In this document: one piece after another, positions 1-10,943 of the stretch
Layout of the letters: each line of letters begins with the position of its first letter
How positions within the stretch are numbered: position 1 is the first letter of the stretch
Position numbers and translations under genes: made by a program
Notes under the pieces: model-generated
Databases searched by the model: none
What the model saw: only the letters and a program-made list of their open reading frames with translations
What the model was told of the DNA's origin: nothing
Origin: Reclinomonas americana ATCC 50394
Lineage: Eukaryota > Jakobida > Jakobea > Jakobida
DNA: 47,339 nucleotides
Direction of reading: 5' to 3'
Assembly: GCA_048213135.1 (NCBI GenBank)
Contig: PS015376.1
Span: forward strand, 5,007 to 52,345

Positions 1-74
1 CTGCTGCTGCAGTGGAGGTTTGTCTGCAGTCGCCCCTCGTTGCTAGCACACATAGCTGACTTGCCTGTGCACAG

Positions 75-2566
75 GGCGAGGAGACCGATGCACAGACGGG
101 AGAGGCACCGGCGGCACCAGCATCGTCCGTGGTGAGCAAGGCACCGACGCAGTCGCGACCTCGGCCTCCACCGTATCGGTTTCTGGCGGTTCCGCCGCGC
201 TCCATGTCGGCGCTCGACTACGATGTGATGAAGGTCACGGCGCAGTTTGTGGCGCGCAATGGCCGCCAGTTTATGGAGCTGGTGTCGGGCCGTGAGCAGC
301 GCAATCCGCAGTTTGAGTTTCTGCGACCACATTCGCCGCACTACCCGCTGTTTCAGCAGCTGGTGGACGCGTACTCGGCGCTCATTGTGCTGCCAAAGGA
401 GGTGCTGGGGGATTTGAAGTCGGCGGCGTATGGCTCCGTGTCGGAGATCCTCGATCGCTGCCAGTGGAGGTGTGAGTGGGAGCGAGCGGATCGCGAACGG
501 CAGGAGCGGGAACGCGAGGCCGATGATCGGGAAATGGCCGAGTATCACGCCATTGACTGGCACGACTTTGTGGTGGTGGAGACGATTGATTTCTTCCCGG
601 GTGAGGATCCGGCGTTGCCGGCGCCACTCGTGCAGCCGCTCGGTCCCGATGGTGAGATGCAGCCGGTACGGCCGGTCACGGCGTCCGCGTTCACCGCGGG
701 GTTGTCGGCGGCGGCCCATGAGGTGGGCGAGTCGATGGATATGGATGAGGTGAGGAGGAAGGGGGCNNNNNNNNNNNNNNNNNNNNNNNNNNNNNNNNNN
801 NNNNNNNNNNNNNNNNNNNNNNNNNNNNNNNNNNNNNNNNNNNNNNNNNNNNNNNNNNNNNNNNNNNNNNNNNNNNNNNNNNNNNNNNNNNNNNNNNNNN
901 NNNNNNNNNNNNNNNNNNNNNNNNNNNNNNNNNNNNNNNNNNNNNNNNNNNNNNNNNNNNNNNNNNNNNNNNCCGGCGAGCAGCTGCGCATTGAGCTCAT
1001 TGACCCGCGCTACACCGAGTACAAGAAGAAGGAGGCGGAGAAGTTCAAGGAGGTCAACGTGGCCACCGGCAACGAAATGGCGTCGTCGCTGCGCTCGTTT
1101 GCCGCCAATCGATCGGACATTTTCGGTGAGGGCGACGAGACCGCCGCGCGCATGTCACTCTCGGCCAAGGACGAACGGGCAGTGTGGGACGGCTACAGCT
1201 CCTCGATTGAGGTCACCATGGCGGCGGCCGAGATGGCTGCCAGCAAGGCAGCCGCCGAGAAGAAGCTGGCCGAGGCACAAGGTCGCACGGCGCCCATGCA
1301 GCAGCCACCTCCATCGTCTGGTGGAATGGACCCGTCGTCCATGGTGGCGGCCGCGGCGGCACGTGCCGCTCAGGTTGTCGCCGGCATTGGCGGTGGTGGT
1401 GGTGGTGGTGGTGGTCCGCCTCCGCAGCAACTCGGCCGGCCGCCCATGCCGGGTGGCATGTACGGAGCTCCGGTGTATAGCATGGGCATGGGTGGACCGC
1501 CGGGAATGGGAGGACCGCCGCCACCGTACGGAATGCCTCCGGGTGGCATGATGCCGATGCACGGAATGCCGCCAGGAGGCGGGTACATGATGGGACCGCC
1601 GCCACCGCACCTTATGCAACACCAAATGCAGCAGCAGCAGCATCAACCACCGCAGCACATGGCACCGGTTGCGGAGCCGCCGCAAAAGAGACAGCGAATG
1701 GCTGCGGAGCTGATGGACGAGAACGAGTTTGCCGAGCGGTATCCGGGCGAGGCTGTTGTCACTGTGCAGTGCCCGCCCTCGGAGGTTTGTGAATCGCAAA
1801 CTGTGCTGTGTAAGTGTGNNNNNNNNNNNNNNNNNNNNNNNNNNNNNNNNNNNNNNNNNNNNNNNNNNNNNNNNNNNNNNNNNNNNNNNNNNNNNNNNNN
1901 NNNNNNNNNNNNNNNNNNNNNNNNNNNNNNNNNNNNNNNNNNNNNNNNNNNNNNNNNNNNNNNNNNNNNNNNNNNNNNNNNNNNNNNNNNNNNNNNNNNN
2001 NNNNNNNNNNNNNNNNNNNNNNNNNNNNNNNNNNNNNNNNNNNNNNNNNNNNNNNNNNNNNNNNNNNNNNNNNNNNNNNNNNNNNNNNNNNNNNNNNNNN
2101 NNNNNNNNNNNNNNNNNNNNNNNNNNNNNNNNNNNNNNNNNNNNNNNNNNNNNNNNNNNNNNNNNNNNNNNNNNNNNNNNNNNNNNNNNNNNNNNNNNNN
2201 NNNNNNNNNNNNNNNNNNNNNNNNNNNNNNNNNNNNNNNNNNNNNNNNNNNNNNNNNNNNNTGTGTTTCTCATCGGAGGAGACTATTTTTTTCGTTGCGC
2301 AGGGCAACGCCACGTACCAACAGTGGGGACTGGCCGGTCAGGCGATTCAAGTGACGCTGTCGTCGGTGCGGGAGACATTCACGGCTCTGAAGGAGGTGAT
2401 TCGTGCACAACTCGGCGACGGATCCATGCCCGCCAACAAGATGAAGTTGCAAGTAGGCGGCGTGTTTGTCAAGGACAATGTGTCACTGGCGTCGCAGAAT
2501 GTGGGCGGTGGGATGGAGAAGATGGTGGTGCTAGAGGTGAAGGAGCGTGGTGGTCGCAAGAAGTAA
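75..2566 (+). CDS. SF3A1: Splicing factor 3A subunit 1 (SF3a120/Prp21), 5'-truncated
   Basis: Core subunit of U2 snRNP complex SF3a, which helps U2 bind the branch site during spliceosome assembly in the nucleus. Seen: an exon opening after an acag acceptor at 74 and running to about 749 holds the second SURP module (VKVTAQFVARNGRQF-like stretch, then EQRNPQFEFL) and the hallmark IDWHDFVVVETIDFF. After a gap, 973-1784 holds LIDPRYTEYKKK, a RSDIFGEGDE stretch, a long Gly/Pro/Met/Gln-rich region and QKRQRM. An intron (1785-2302, donor gtttgt, partly N) leads to the last exon, 2303-2566. That exon is the C-terminal ubiquitin-like domain ending in ERGGRKK, as in the human protein. The first SURP module and the start codon lie upstream of the window; bases 1-17 may be the end of the previous exon, before another gtttgt. 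Donor at 750 (gtgagg) is likely but borders the gap. Identification is firm. Confidence 0.95.
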
Positions 2567-3113
2567 GGTGATCTTTTGATGAGGGATGGGGAGTGGGAGA
2601 GTGGGAGAGAGAGAGAGAGAGAGAAGAGAGATGATGTGTGTGTGTGTGTGGTTATTAGTGAATGGCATGAGTGTGGGTGACATTTAATTTTCTGTGTGTA
2701 ACAGGAACGTCACTGATGAGAATGAAGNNNNNNNNNNNNNNNNNNNNNNNNNNNNNNNNNNNNNNNNNNNNNNNNNNNNNNNNNNNNNNNNNNNNNNNNN
2801 NNNNNNNNNNNNNNNNNNNNNNNNNNNNNNNNNNNNNNNNNNNNNNNNNNNNNNNNNNNNNNNNNNNNNNNNNNNNNNNNNNNNNNNNNNNNNNNNNNNN
2901 NNNNNNNNNNNNNNNNNNNNNNNNNNNNNNNNNNNNNNNNNNNNNNNNNNNNNNNNNNNNNNNNNNNNNNNNNNNNNNNNNNNNNNNNNNNNNNNNNNNN
3001 NNNNNNNNNNNNNNNNNNNNNNNNNNNNNNNNNNNNNNNNNNNNNNNNNNNNNNNNNNNNNNNNNNNNNNNNNNNNNNNNNNNNNNNNNNNNNNNNNNNN
3101 NNNNNNNNNNNNN
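2567..3113. other. SF3A1 3' flank and assembly gap
   Basis: After the SF3A1 stop there are short (GA)n and (TG)n runs (2608-2650). An acceptor-like tgtgtaacag ends at about 2704 on the plus strand and is followed by about 23 open bases up to the gap (2728-3113). This may be the start of an exon of the unrecognised plus-strand gene that continues at 3114. Confidence 0.4.
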
Positions 3114-3474
3114 TGACGATGTGGAAGTGCACTGCTTCCTCCTCCACGACCTGCCCAAGTCGCGAGCAATGTTGGTGCGTCGCACGGCCACGCAGGCATT
3201 ATCACTCGAGTACGATTCGTCTGCCTCTCCATCCTCCTCTGAGCCGTCGTCCTCCTCTGAGCCGTCGTCCTCCGAACCCGGCCGCCGGTGGCGTCGCGAA
3301 GAGCTCAGCAGATGGCGGTGGAACACACTCTCACTTCCGCGAGTTTCTGCCAAGGCCCCCAGCGCCTGCCAAGCCGAGTCTGTGGGGCGCTGCGTTGGCA
3401 CCGAGAGAGGGCGAGAGGGAGCAAGAAAAACACAACACACACCCTTCTCCATGTTCTTGCAGTACAGTTTGTAG
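3114..3474 (+). CDS. Unrecognised coding fragment with a frame break
   Basis: Directly after the gap, one frame reads a coding-like stretch (DDVEVHCFLLHDLPKSRAM and onward), with the GC-rich third positions typical of this genome, into a Ser/Glu/Pro repeat (SSSEPSSSSEP) at about 3225-3275. Beyond that the coding-like frame shifts to another (GGGTHSHFREFLPRPPAPAK, about 3285-3380). A ttcttgcag acceptor at 3456-3464 could join a short last exon ending TAG at 3472-3474 or the longer frame ending at 3499. The frame change lies in the Ser/Pro repeat and could be an assembly indel, an unseen intron or decay. I recognise no domain. The reverse strand also has an acidic Ser-rich frame here, so even the strand is not certain. 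Confidence 0.35.
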
Positions 3475-3495
3475 TAGCAGTGTGCACGCAGGCGG

Positions 3496-3670
3496 TTAGC
3501 AGATTCGCAGGCCTCCTATGTGGGGCTGTGAGACGCGACCATGGTACCACACCCGGGCCCGTTCGACGCACCTGCACGAGCTGACCCCAGAAAGTCCATG
3601 TGTCGATCTCTCCGCGGTTGATGTACTCCTGGATGCGAGCGAGTGGCGTGATGCGCAGTACCGCTGCCAT
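3496..3670 (-). CDS. Possible 42-residue two-exon protein
   Basis: ATG at 3670 opens a coding-like exon (MAAVLRITPLARIQEYINRG, then EIDTWTFWGQLVQ) ending at 3572 before a gtgcgt donor, the donor type common in neighbouring genes. A tctcacag acceptor gives a 30-nt second exon (3496-3525) ending PHIGGLRIC and TAA. The predicted product is only 42 residues. It could be a genuine micro-protein or the first exon of a gene that runs on into the gap at 2728-3113. No family recognised. Confidence 0.3.
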
Positions 3671-3850
3671 GAGTCTTGCTTGATCGGCGAAACGTTAAAG
3701 ACTGCACGACACCGCGCGAGCTGTCACATATTTACAGTAAACAAACAAGCGACTGCATTTGTAAGTAGTTGGCAGTACGTTTGTCAAGAACAGTATAAAT
3801 GCGGGCGGTGGTATGGAGATGGTGGTGACATTTATTTTTCTGTATCACTC

Positions 3851-6800
3851 TCACTGCTTCGCCATGCGCAACACCTCCCCCACTATGACGGTCAAGTACC
3901 GGGCAAACTCGACACCGTGTCCTTGGCGCGTCTCTGGTGTGCAATGTGCCAACTCGTGGAGCAGTACAGCGATGCAGTCGCCACGTGCGCGTCGTCGATC
4001 CTCGGCCGCAGTACACAAGTCGATGTTGATGTAGATGTCGATGGTGCGGTTCGCGGCGACGCGATCGTTGAAAACACACAAGCCGTCCAGTCGACGCGGA
4101 TTGGCGCGCGAGTGGAACAATTTGAGCTTGACGCTGTCGTCGCAGGAGCCCATCAGCAGCTTCTTCACCATCCGAAGCTTGTCCACTAGCGACAGGAAGC
4201 TGTCGACTGAGAATTTGGCATTCGTCAATTCGGCACACTCCGGCAGTCGCTCCCGCAGAAGACGCAAGACAGCAGCAGCCATCATTGGCTCTGGATTCCA
4301 CTTTTGTTCCTCGATCTCGTCCATCGACACGATCTGCTCTCCCACACAGTGAACATGCTGAGAACAATCGACGGCAAATCATGCAGCGAACCTTGCTATC
4401 GGCAGGCAGCTTGCTGTTGCAGTCGCCTTCCGACTTTGGGACTGCAACACCGGCACCGTGCTCGAGCAGTGCTTTCGTGCGCTCTTGCAGACACTGCGAG
4501 AGAGAGTGAGAGAGCACGTCAGCGGTGACAGCAGTACTTCCTCAGTGCTCCAGATACAAACCTTGAGCGAATCGATGCCTGGCCCACGCTGCGTGAACAT
4601 TGGCGTAAACCGGCGACGAGAATCGCGGCCTTTGCACGGGAGGTCAACCTCGTCTTCCTCGCCGTCGTCCGAAGGAGGTGGAAGTGGCAGCTGCGATTGA
4701 CCGGCGGCCTTCTTGTGCAACTCGATCGCACTGTACGCTTGCACAATGCCGTTGTCGGCCTCGGCCCTCGTCTGGCAGCGATCGGCGAACACATGCAACA
4801 CGGGTGATGCGTGAACGCGATTGTCAAAGAGCACCTTTCGATCCTGCATCAGGTCCTTCGGTCCGGAGAGGTGGAGACGTACAACGTTTCGCAGCGGCGA
4901 TGCACGAAGAATACGGTCGTGGCTCACACTCTCCACGTGTGCGCGATACTGCAGCGGGACAGCGTCCACCGAAACACCCCGTTGCTTGAACAGAGAGTCC
5001 AGCATGGCATGGACTGCTTTGCGCGGATGAGGATACGGGCCGTGAGCCGTCAGCAACCTGAAAACGGACGCCGAAACGGGCTGCGGCTTGCCCGAAAGGA
5101 GCGGAGCAAAGTCGCTGTTGGCGTCGTCAGTGGGCTGAGCGTCTGCGCCATACTTGTCCTTGAAGGCCTCCACCAGTACCTCGTATCCGCAGTCCTGGCA
5201 CTTGGCGAGACCGCGCACATCCTGCAGATTGTCGTCGCAGCGACCATCGCCAGTGCAGCACTTGTCGATCAACAATTTGGCCACCGCCTGTAGGCATGCG
5301 TGTGTCAGACTGAGACACATTCTCATGCACAAAAACACACATGCAGTGCGTGTTACTAACCCGTGCGACACTTTTTTCGCCAAGCAAAAGTTTGGACAGC
5401 ACTTTGCCGGCATGTTCGCGTAGGTCGGAAGGAGCAACCCAGTCGCGATCCCGGCCCACATGCGTCGCAGCCGGGAGGTTGTAGCCGCACAACAAAAGTC
5501 CGTCGTGGTCCTTCATCACTCGCGCGCCGGCCACGTACACCGCTTTCAAATTGGTGAAGATTCGGCGCTGCTGCCACGGACACGAAGCTCTGCCTCGAGC
5601 GCTGGCCACCGACAGAACATCAGGATTGGCGAGCAAGCGACTGGCAGGCCAGAAGCCGAGGTGGATGTCGCGAAAGAAGTCGAGCGACAGTGCCTTGCTG
5701 AGCTTGACGGGACGCTTGCACAGCCGCAGTGTGCCGTTGACGTGCGGGGAAGGGAAGCCAGGAGCCGGAGTCACGATCATCAGCACCCCCTGCGCNNNNN
5801 NNNNNNNNNNNNNNNNNNNNNNNNNNNNNNNNNNNNNNNNNNNNNNNNNNNNNNNNNNNNNNNNNNNNNNNNNNNNNNNNNNNNNNNNNNNNNNNNNNNN
5901 NNNNNNNNNNNNNNNNNNNNNNNNNNNNNNNNNNNNNNNNNNNGAGTGGTGGCGGCCATCTTCAGGCCCTCGCCGTGCCGCCCCGCCATTCCACTTCCAC
6001 CATGATCCTGCTTCGCCGAGCGACCGAATACGCGCAGGGCATCTTGCGGCAACGCGCCAACGTTCCAGCACGCAAACATCTCGCCGTACCGCAGAAACCA
6101 CGCCACGCACTGCCGGTGTTCGGAGCGGTTCTCAGTGGCGAACTGCTGGAACATCCAACCACCAAGGGAACCGCTCGCCGGATCAGCGAGCTCGGTGACC
6201 TCGTTGGCAAAGGTGTGCGTGGCCGGTGAATGATGCACGCACACGGCATCAAAGGCGTTCTGCACCAGCTCTCGCATCGCCGCCGACAAGTCCCACGTGC
6301 CGTCCACCGAGCCGAAACTGGCCGTCACGTTCAAGTGATGGATGTTGCTTGCCGAAAGCTCGTGCGCGAGCGGCGTGGCAAAGTCGACCAGGCGCTTCAC
6401 CTGTGTGGCGACAAGAACTGAGCATGGGCATGATGCAGAGCAGGAGGTGGAAGGAAAATACCTCACTGTTGAATAGCCTGCGCAGCCTCTCAGAGTCGTC
6501 GCCAGGCGCAGGCGGCACCAAGTCCTGTGGCTTCGGCAGCCTCCTCGACTTCTTGCGTCGCGAAGCTCTCTCATCATCATCGTCGACATCATCACCATCG
6601 ACATCCATGTTTCCTGCACTGCTGCTGCATTCGTCGTCGTCACTCTCGTCGCTGTCGCTGTGAGCGGGAGAACCCACACGTTGCTTCTTGCGAGGGGGTT
6701 CGACAACAACAACTGCGTGGTCGTCCGTGTCGCCTGTGGGGGACAGAGGGGCTGGTGGTGGTCGTGCCTCAAAGACGTTCTTCGTCGACACAGGTGATGC

Positions 6801-6854
6801 GTTGGCGGACGGCAAGGGAAAGGAAACACGAGGCCGAGACGGAGGTGTGTCCAT
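3851..6854 (-). CDS. GHKL-type ATPase fused to a SprT/WLM-like zinc metalloprotease domain
   Basis: Function unknown. Exons (minus order): 6854-6462, 6400-5944, gap 5943-5796, 5795-5361, 5287-4562, 4493-4392, 4357-3851; all visible junctions keep frame. N-terminus: Ser/acidic tail with a KKQR-type basic patch (likely nuclear signal). Next is an Hsp90/MORC-like ATP-binding fold: N-box RELVQNAFDA (about 6250-6282) and G2-box SAKQDHGG then GRHGEGLK (about 5965-6015); the expected DxGxG loop appears degenerate (NVGAL). After the gap, a GARVMKDHDGLLLCGYNL / RDRDW stretch recalls the domain that follows GHKL modules in such ATPases. A Cys-rich segment (CCTGDGRC...CQDCG) comes next. The C-terminal exon carries HELAHC, then GHGVEF eight residues on, a zincin signature like SprT/WLM proteases. 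Roughly 870 residues plus the gap. An intron probably lies in the gap, because the flanking frames differ. Divergent from the next gene. Confidence 0.8.
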
Positions 6855-7063
6855 TCTCTGCGTGCGAGGGCGAGAGTAATGATGGGGGGTAGAAGGAGAA
6901 TCGAGGCATTGTCGAGTTGTTGTCGTGATGCGTCAAGTTGGTGGAGTTGGTGGGTGGGTTTGGTGGGCAGGCGACAACCCGGCAAGTTCATTCCCGCTCG
7001 CGCCTAGGAGGACAATCGTTGCAAATCCATCATACACTCGCTGCCTTGAGAGTTGACAACAAC
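6855..7063. promoter_or_regulatory. 209-bp divergent promoter interval
   Basis: Separates the start codons of the GHKL-zincin gene (6854, minus) and the HEPN-motif gene (7064, plus). It contains a G/T-rich run (gttggtggagttggtgggtg, about 6930-6960). No TATA box seen. The short shared spacer would allow common control of the two genes (inference). Confidence 0.45.
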
Positions 7064-9227
7064 ATGTCATACGTCCCTCCTCATCGGCGTCCGGGTGCGA
7101 TCCCTCTTCGGCATTCGGCTGTCGAGGACAAGCTTGCTGAGCTGGAAGGCCTCGCGCGAGATGTTGGCATCTCTGGGCTGATTGACCAGATGATGGTGCG
7201 TGGCATCTCACACGATCGTTGTCTATAGAGGATGTTTCACCGAGAGGGCAGTTTTGTTAAGTCTGTGGTGTGGGAGGTCGTCATCTATTTTGTTGTCACC
7301 TTCTCTGATTGTGCTTCCTCTGTGCTTCCCCCGTTGCCTCGTCATGCCATTGAGTACCCTCCTCGTAGTCCTTGAGCTTTGTACGTGCACGATGATTGCT
7401 TGATTCACCGCGGTGATGCCACTTTTGTGCACACAGACAGCCGTTCATTTGGGGGGTGCATCTTGTCTTACTTTTGTCAACGATGTACGGTTACACGCAC
7501 TGTTGCGCACGTAGACGTACACGCTCCACACGTAGACGTACACGTACACGCTCCACACGCACACGTACGATCGTGCCCAGAGTGGAAGACAAGTTCTCTC
7601 GCACTCGTGATGCATGGGCGTTGTTTTCTGAATACTTTTCTATCTCATCGTTCCTGCAGCTGCTGTATCTTACCTTGCCCCTGCAGTCGTTTGCATGTTT
7701 GCACATGCCTCGAGAGCAAAGCTTGATGATGCGTTAAACTGTGTCATTCCGTGCAGAATTTGAATCAGCGTTGCGAGGCCTATGTCAACAAGTGGGTGGA
7801 TCCTGTCGCCAGCTTGCGCTTTGGGCTTCAAAAGGGCCGCACGGAGGGCATGGATGCCACTGAGCGGCAGCACCTCTTTCGATCAGCGGTTCAACAAATC
7901 TTCGCCAATTACGAGGGCACTGTCCAGCACATGGTGGCTGATTTCGTCCTCACACTGCTGAGTGTCCACATTGTCATCGTCCTTCATGGAGCTGGCTTTC
8001 GCGACGCCGGAAGCAACGACTGTGCGGCGGCAATCACCGCTTTGGAGGATTCGTGGCGCTTCCCACAGCATTGGCTTACCATCTTGAAGAGTTTTGTGTC
8101 TCAGGTACGCTGCGTTTCTGACGCAAGCGATTTGATTCCTGTAGCCATGTTCTCACGGCTCGACGCGCTCGCAGGGTGCCAGTGCACGTGTCGAGTTGAA
8201 GACGAACAACGTAGTGTTCGGCGCCTTCACGACTCGGCGCGATTTTCGACGACAGTTTATTCGCCTTAACGGAAACCAAGGTGGGCTGTCGGACAGCGGT
8301 CGTCGTGGCATTGATATGGTGTTCAAGAGCATCTGCGGAGGATGGTTGTCGCCGGTTGACCTGCCAGCTGAAGGCCTCAAGAAGGATCTGTTCATTACGT
8401 TCCTTTGGCGCCCAGCAAATCTCTTGGTCATGCCGGAGGTCATTAAGGTCGACTGTGACATTGCTTACGAGCTACAGCAACTGTTTTACGGTGCACGTAA
8501 CATCTTCTGCCACGGAACTCCGTACGCCACACAGCACGGAGCTCTGGATCCGCCATCTAGGACACACAAGTTTCTCACTGGCGAGAAGCGCCAAAATCTT
8601 ACTGCAGATCCGCGACGCTCTGTGTTGAAGAACTTATTCAAGCCAGGCACGAACGTGCGTTGGTTGATGACTTCTGCCGCCGACAATGCAACTCATGAAC
8701 TTCGGAATTTCTACCGTGTCCTCCTGAAATGCGAGTCTCGCGATGACGTGAGCGTCGACATCAACCTTGTCCACAGCATGTCCTCGTTTTTTCGGCGCTG
8801 TCTTGGCTTTTACGTGCGATCACTGTGTCTGAGCACGTGGCAGAAGCTTGGCTTGCCAGTTTTCGGATTTTCTGTTGACGGTGTGGAATATGCATGGCGA
8901 TCTCCGATAGTGACAGCTTCCGCTGCAGCTGCCATGGCCACTATGCGCGTGCTGCCCCGTGACGCTTCCAATGACGACCGGAAGGCCCAGCTTACTCGTC
9001 GCATTCTTGTCAGGCTGGCGCATACGCATCCACACATGATTAGTGACTTGAAGGACGAATACGCTGAGCTGGCTCGCGATCGGCTTCATGGTGAGGCACC
9101 GGCCGCGGTCGATGTCGACGATGACGATATCGGTGACGATCACCACGACGAGGAGTCTGACGACGACGACGAGGAGGAGGAGGAGGTTGAGGCTTCAGGC
9201 TCTGGATCGGCTTCCGGATGTCGTTGA
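7064..9227 (+). CDS. Unknown 510-residue protein with HEPN-type RNxxxHG motif
   Basis: Three exons: 7064-7195, 7757-8104, 8175-9227 (donors gtgcgt and gtacgc; all phase 0), giving 510 residues and TGA. Seen: a mostly helical-looking, charged protein. Exon 3 has YGARNIFCHGT (8487-8519), which fits the R-x4-H / RNxxxHG active-site motif of HEPN-superfamily RNases. The tail is strongly acidic (long Asp/Glu run from about 9110) and ends Gly/Ser-rich. The start is the first ATG after the divergent spacer and keeps frame over both introns. HEPN domains act in RNA cleavage in defence and stress systems in bacteria and eukaryotes; assigning that activity here is inference from one motif. I do not recognise the remaining sequence. 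Confidence 0.75.
7196..7756 (+). repeat. 561-bp intron with an ACGT-rich short repeat
   Basis: Intron 1 of the HEPN-motif gene. It is T-rich, and at about 7505-7570 holds two to three imperfect copies of cacgtagacgtacacgctc, giving a run of ACGT/GTAC palindromes. No coding sequence seen. Confidence 0.6.
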
Positions 9228-9480
9228 GAGCTTGACAATGAAGTATCTAGACCTGGTAGACACACACTATTGTCGTGGTTATGTGTATCTGCTGTCATGT
9301 ACTACATATACAGCTCGCCTGCAACCTTTATTCTACCGTATCTCCTGTTACACACCGTCAATCCTGTGTCACTATCATTGACGAGAATCGATTGAACTGG
9401 CGCGGCAGTGACCACCATCGCTCCTCTCCGGACTCAATATAAATTCAAGCCACACCGGTGCCGTTGACGACCACGGCAAC
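9228..9480. other. Convergent intergenic spacer
   Basis: Lies between the HEPN-motif gene stop and the last readable stop of the P-loop NTPase pseudogene. AT-richer than its surroundings; no gene or repeat seen. Confidence 0.5.
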
Positions 9481-10943
9481 CTAACCGACGGCCGAGCTGC
9501 CGAGAACACCTGGAGCGTACTTGCCGAGCAAGTCAACGAGCATCTCTGCAAGTCTGCGACGAGCGTCCACGAGAACGGAATTCTCCGCACCATCTCGTCC
9601 GTTCTCCAGCCGATGCCTCACGACTTGGAACACGGAAGCCGGATAAATGCGTTTCGGGCAGCAGTTCTCCACACCGTCCAACATCAACCAGCAGCGGAAG
9701 TCCAGGTGAAGCAGCGCCTCCACGGCGCTATTCATCATGGCGTCCTAATCAGTGACACAGTTTCGCCACACTTGAAATGCCTCCTCGAACGTCAACGGAG
9801 AGAACGTGGTCCACTCGTCGCGGAGAGCAGGGGCCACGTCAAAGTGGTCGTCGTTGATGAACGGGACCAGCAACGTCTGATTCTTCTCCCACATTTTGAC
9901 CAAGAGGGCGCTGCGGAAGCGTCCAACCTTGGCAGTGGTGTAGCCTTGGTCAGGCTCATTGCGCGTGCGGTCCAACGTGGCGTCGATGATGTTTTCGAGG
10001 GCGCGTGGTGTGGACCCGGCCAGAAAGAGACAAAGGTGGAGCAGCTCCACCGCACCTTCTTCGAATTCACCGCCGACCAAGTTGATGCGGAGCACAGCCG
10101 CCGCAGTTCGAGTGTCGACAGGAGTGCTGCAATGGAGGCGGTCGGTGCGGTACTTGGTGCCGTTCAGGTTGGGCGCGTTGTTGAGACCGGGGAACTCGCC
10201 GCGAAGCGCAGGGCTCGCATTGCACGTGATCAGCATGGGCAGATCTAGAACCGCAGCAGATCCGCACAGGTTGGTGCTGATGAAGCCCGAGGCCTGATCG
10301 CCGAGAAAGGTGAGTTCGGCGAGTGTTCCCAGTGCCACATCTGCAAGCTGAGCTGCGCGCGAGTCCACCAGTACGTCAACGCCGCCCAGGCGGTACAACT
10401 GATCCAACTCGTCCACCAGCAGAAGCAGCCTCTTGTTGTGTCGCTGTGTAGGGTGTCGATGAGCCGCAGTTCTGTGCTCACGTCCTCGCGGACGCGCATG
10501 CCGTGCGTCTGCGCCAGGCAATCCTGCACGACTTGCATCACGCTCTTGCGGCCCACGACACAGTCCGGCGCGGAGAAATCCGCATAGTTGACGTGCACGG
10601 CAATCACATCGGGGAAGAAGACGCCGCACAGGTCCGTCCACGTGCGCAACACGGTCGTCTTGCCGATACCCACGCCACCAACAAACAGCGATGAACCGAC
10701 ACCTCGCTTGCCGACAAACGCGCCACGCTGCAACATCGCAGTGGTCCACGCAAGGCGATGATACAGCTGCTGGTGCACGGGCGTCCGGAAGCACGGCACC
10801 GGCGCAAGCCGATCCACTGCATCCATCACCGCCTCTGCCGTGAGCGGCTGCGCGAGTGGCGCCATCCCAAGCGCATCCTTCAGCCGTCGCGTGTGATCAG
10901 GCGGCGGCGACCACACAGCAGCGCGCACAGCTCCTCTGAACAT
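9481..10943 (-). pseudogene. Decayed STAND/Crinkler-RHS-like P-loop NTPase
   Basis: Single-exon reading from ATG 10943. A Walker A motif GGVGIGKTT (10653-10679) follows SSLF, and a frame change near 10429-10460 leads into Walker B LLLLVDELDQLY (about 10390-10428). A sensor-like LITCN and a typical C-terminal helical region follow. One missing base (run cgacacaacaagagg) would restore one frame. At 9745-9747 an in-frame TAG interrupts the protein, yet the same frame continues as coding-like sequence (MMNSAVEALLHLDFRC onward) to a stop at 9481. TAG ends other genes here, so readthrough is unlikely. Such NTPases (trypanosome RHS, Crinkler proteins) form large, fast-decaying families in many protists; that kinship is my inference from motif context. 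Alternatives: one assembly indel plus a genuine short C-terminus, or two abutting genes. Confidence 0.65.

Noticed and set aside
129-2354. One long uninterrupted plus ORF through 129-2354
   Set aside because: It runs through two N-gaps and reads intron sequence after 1784; the family alignment requires the intron 1785-2302 and a different final frame.
9738-9747. Reassigned or read-through TAG codon
   Set aside because: TAG terminates PSMA3, XGPRT and the 46108 gene at their expected ends, and no other conserved gene here has an internal TAG.
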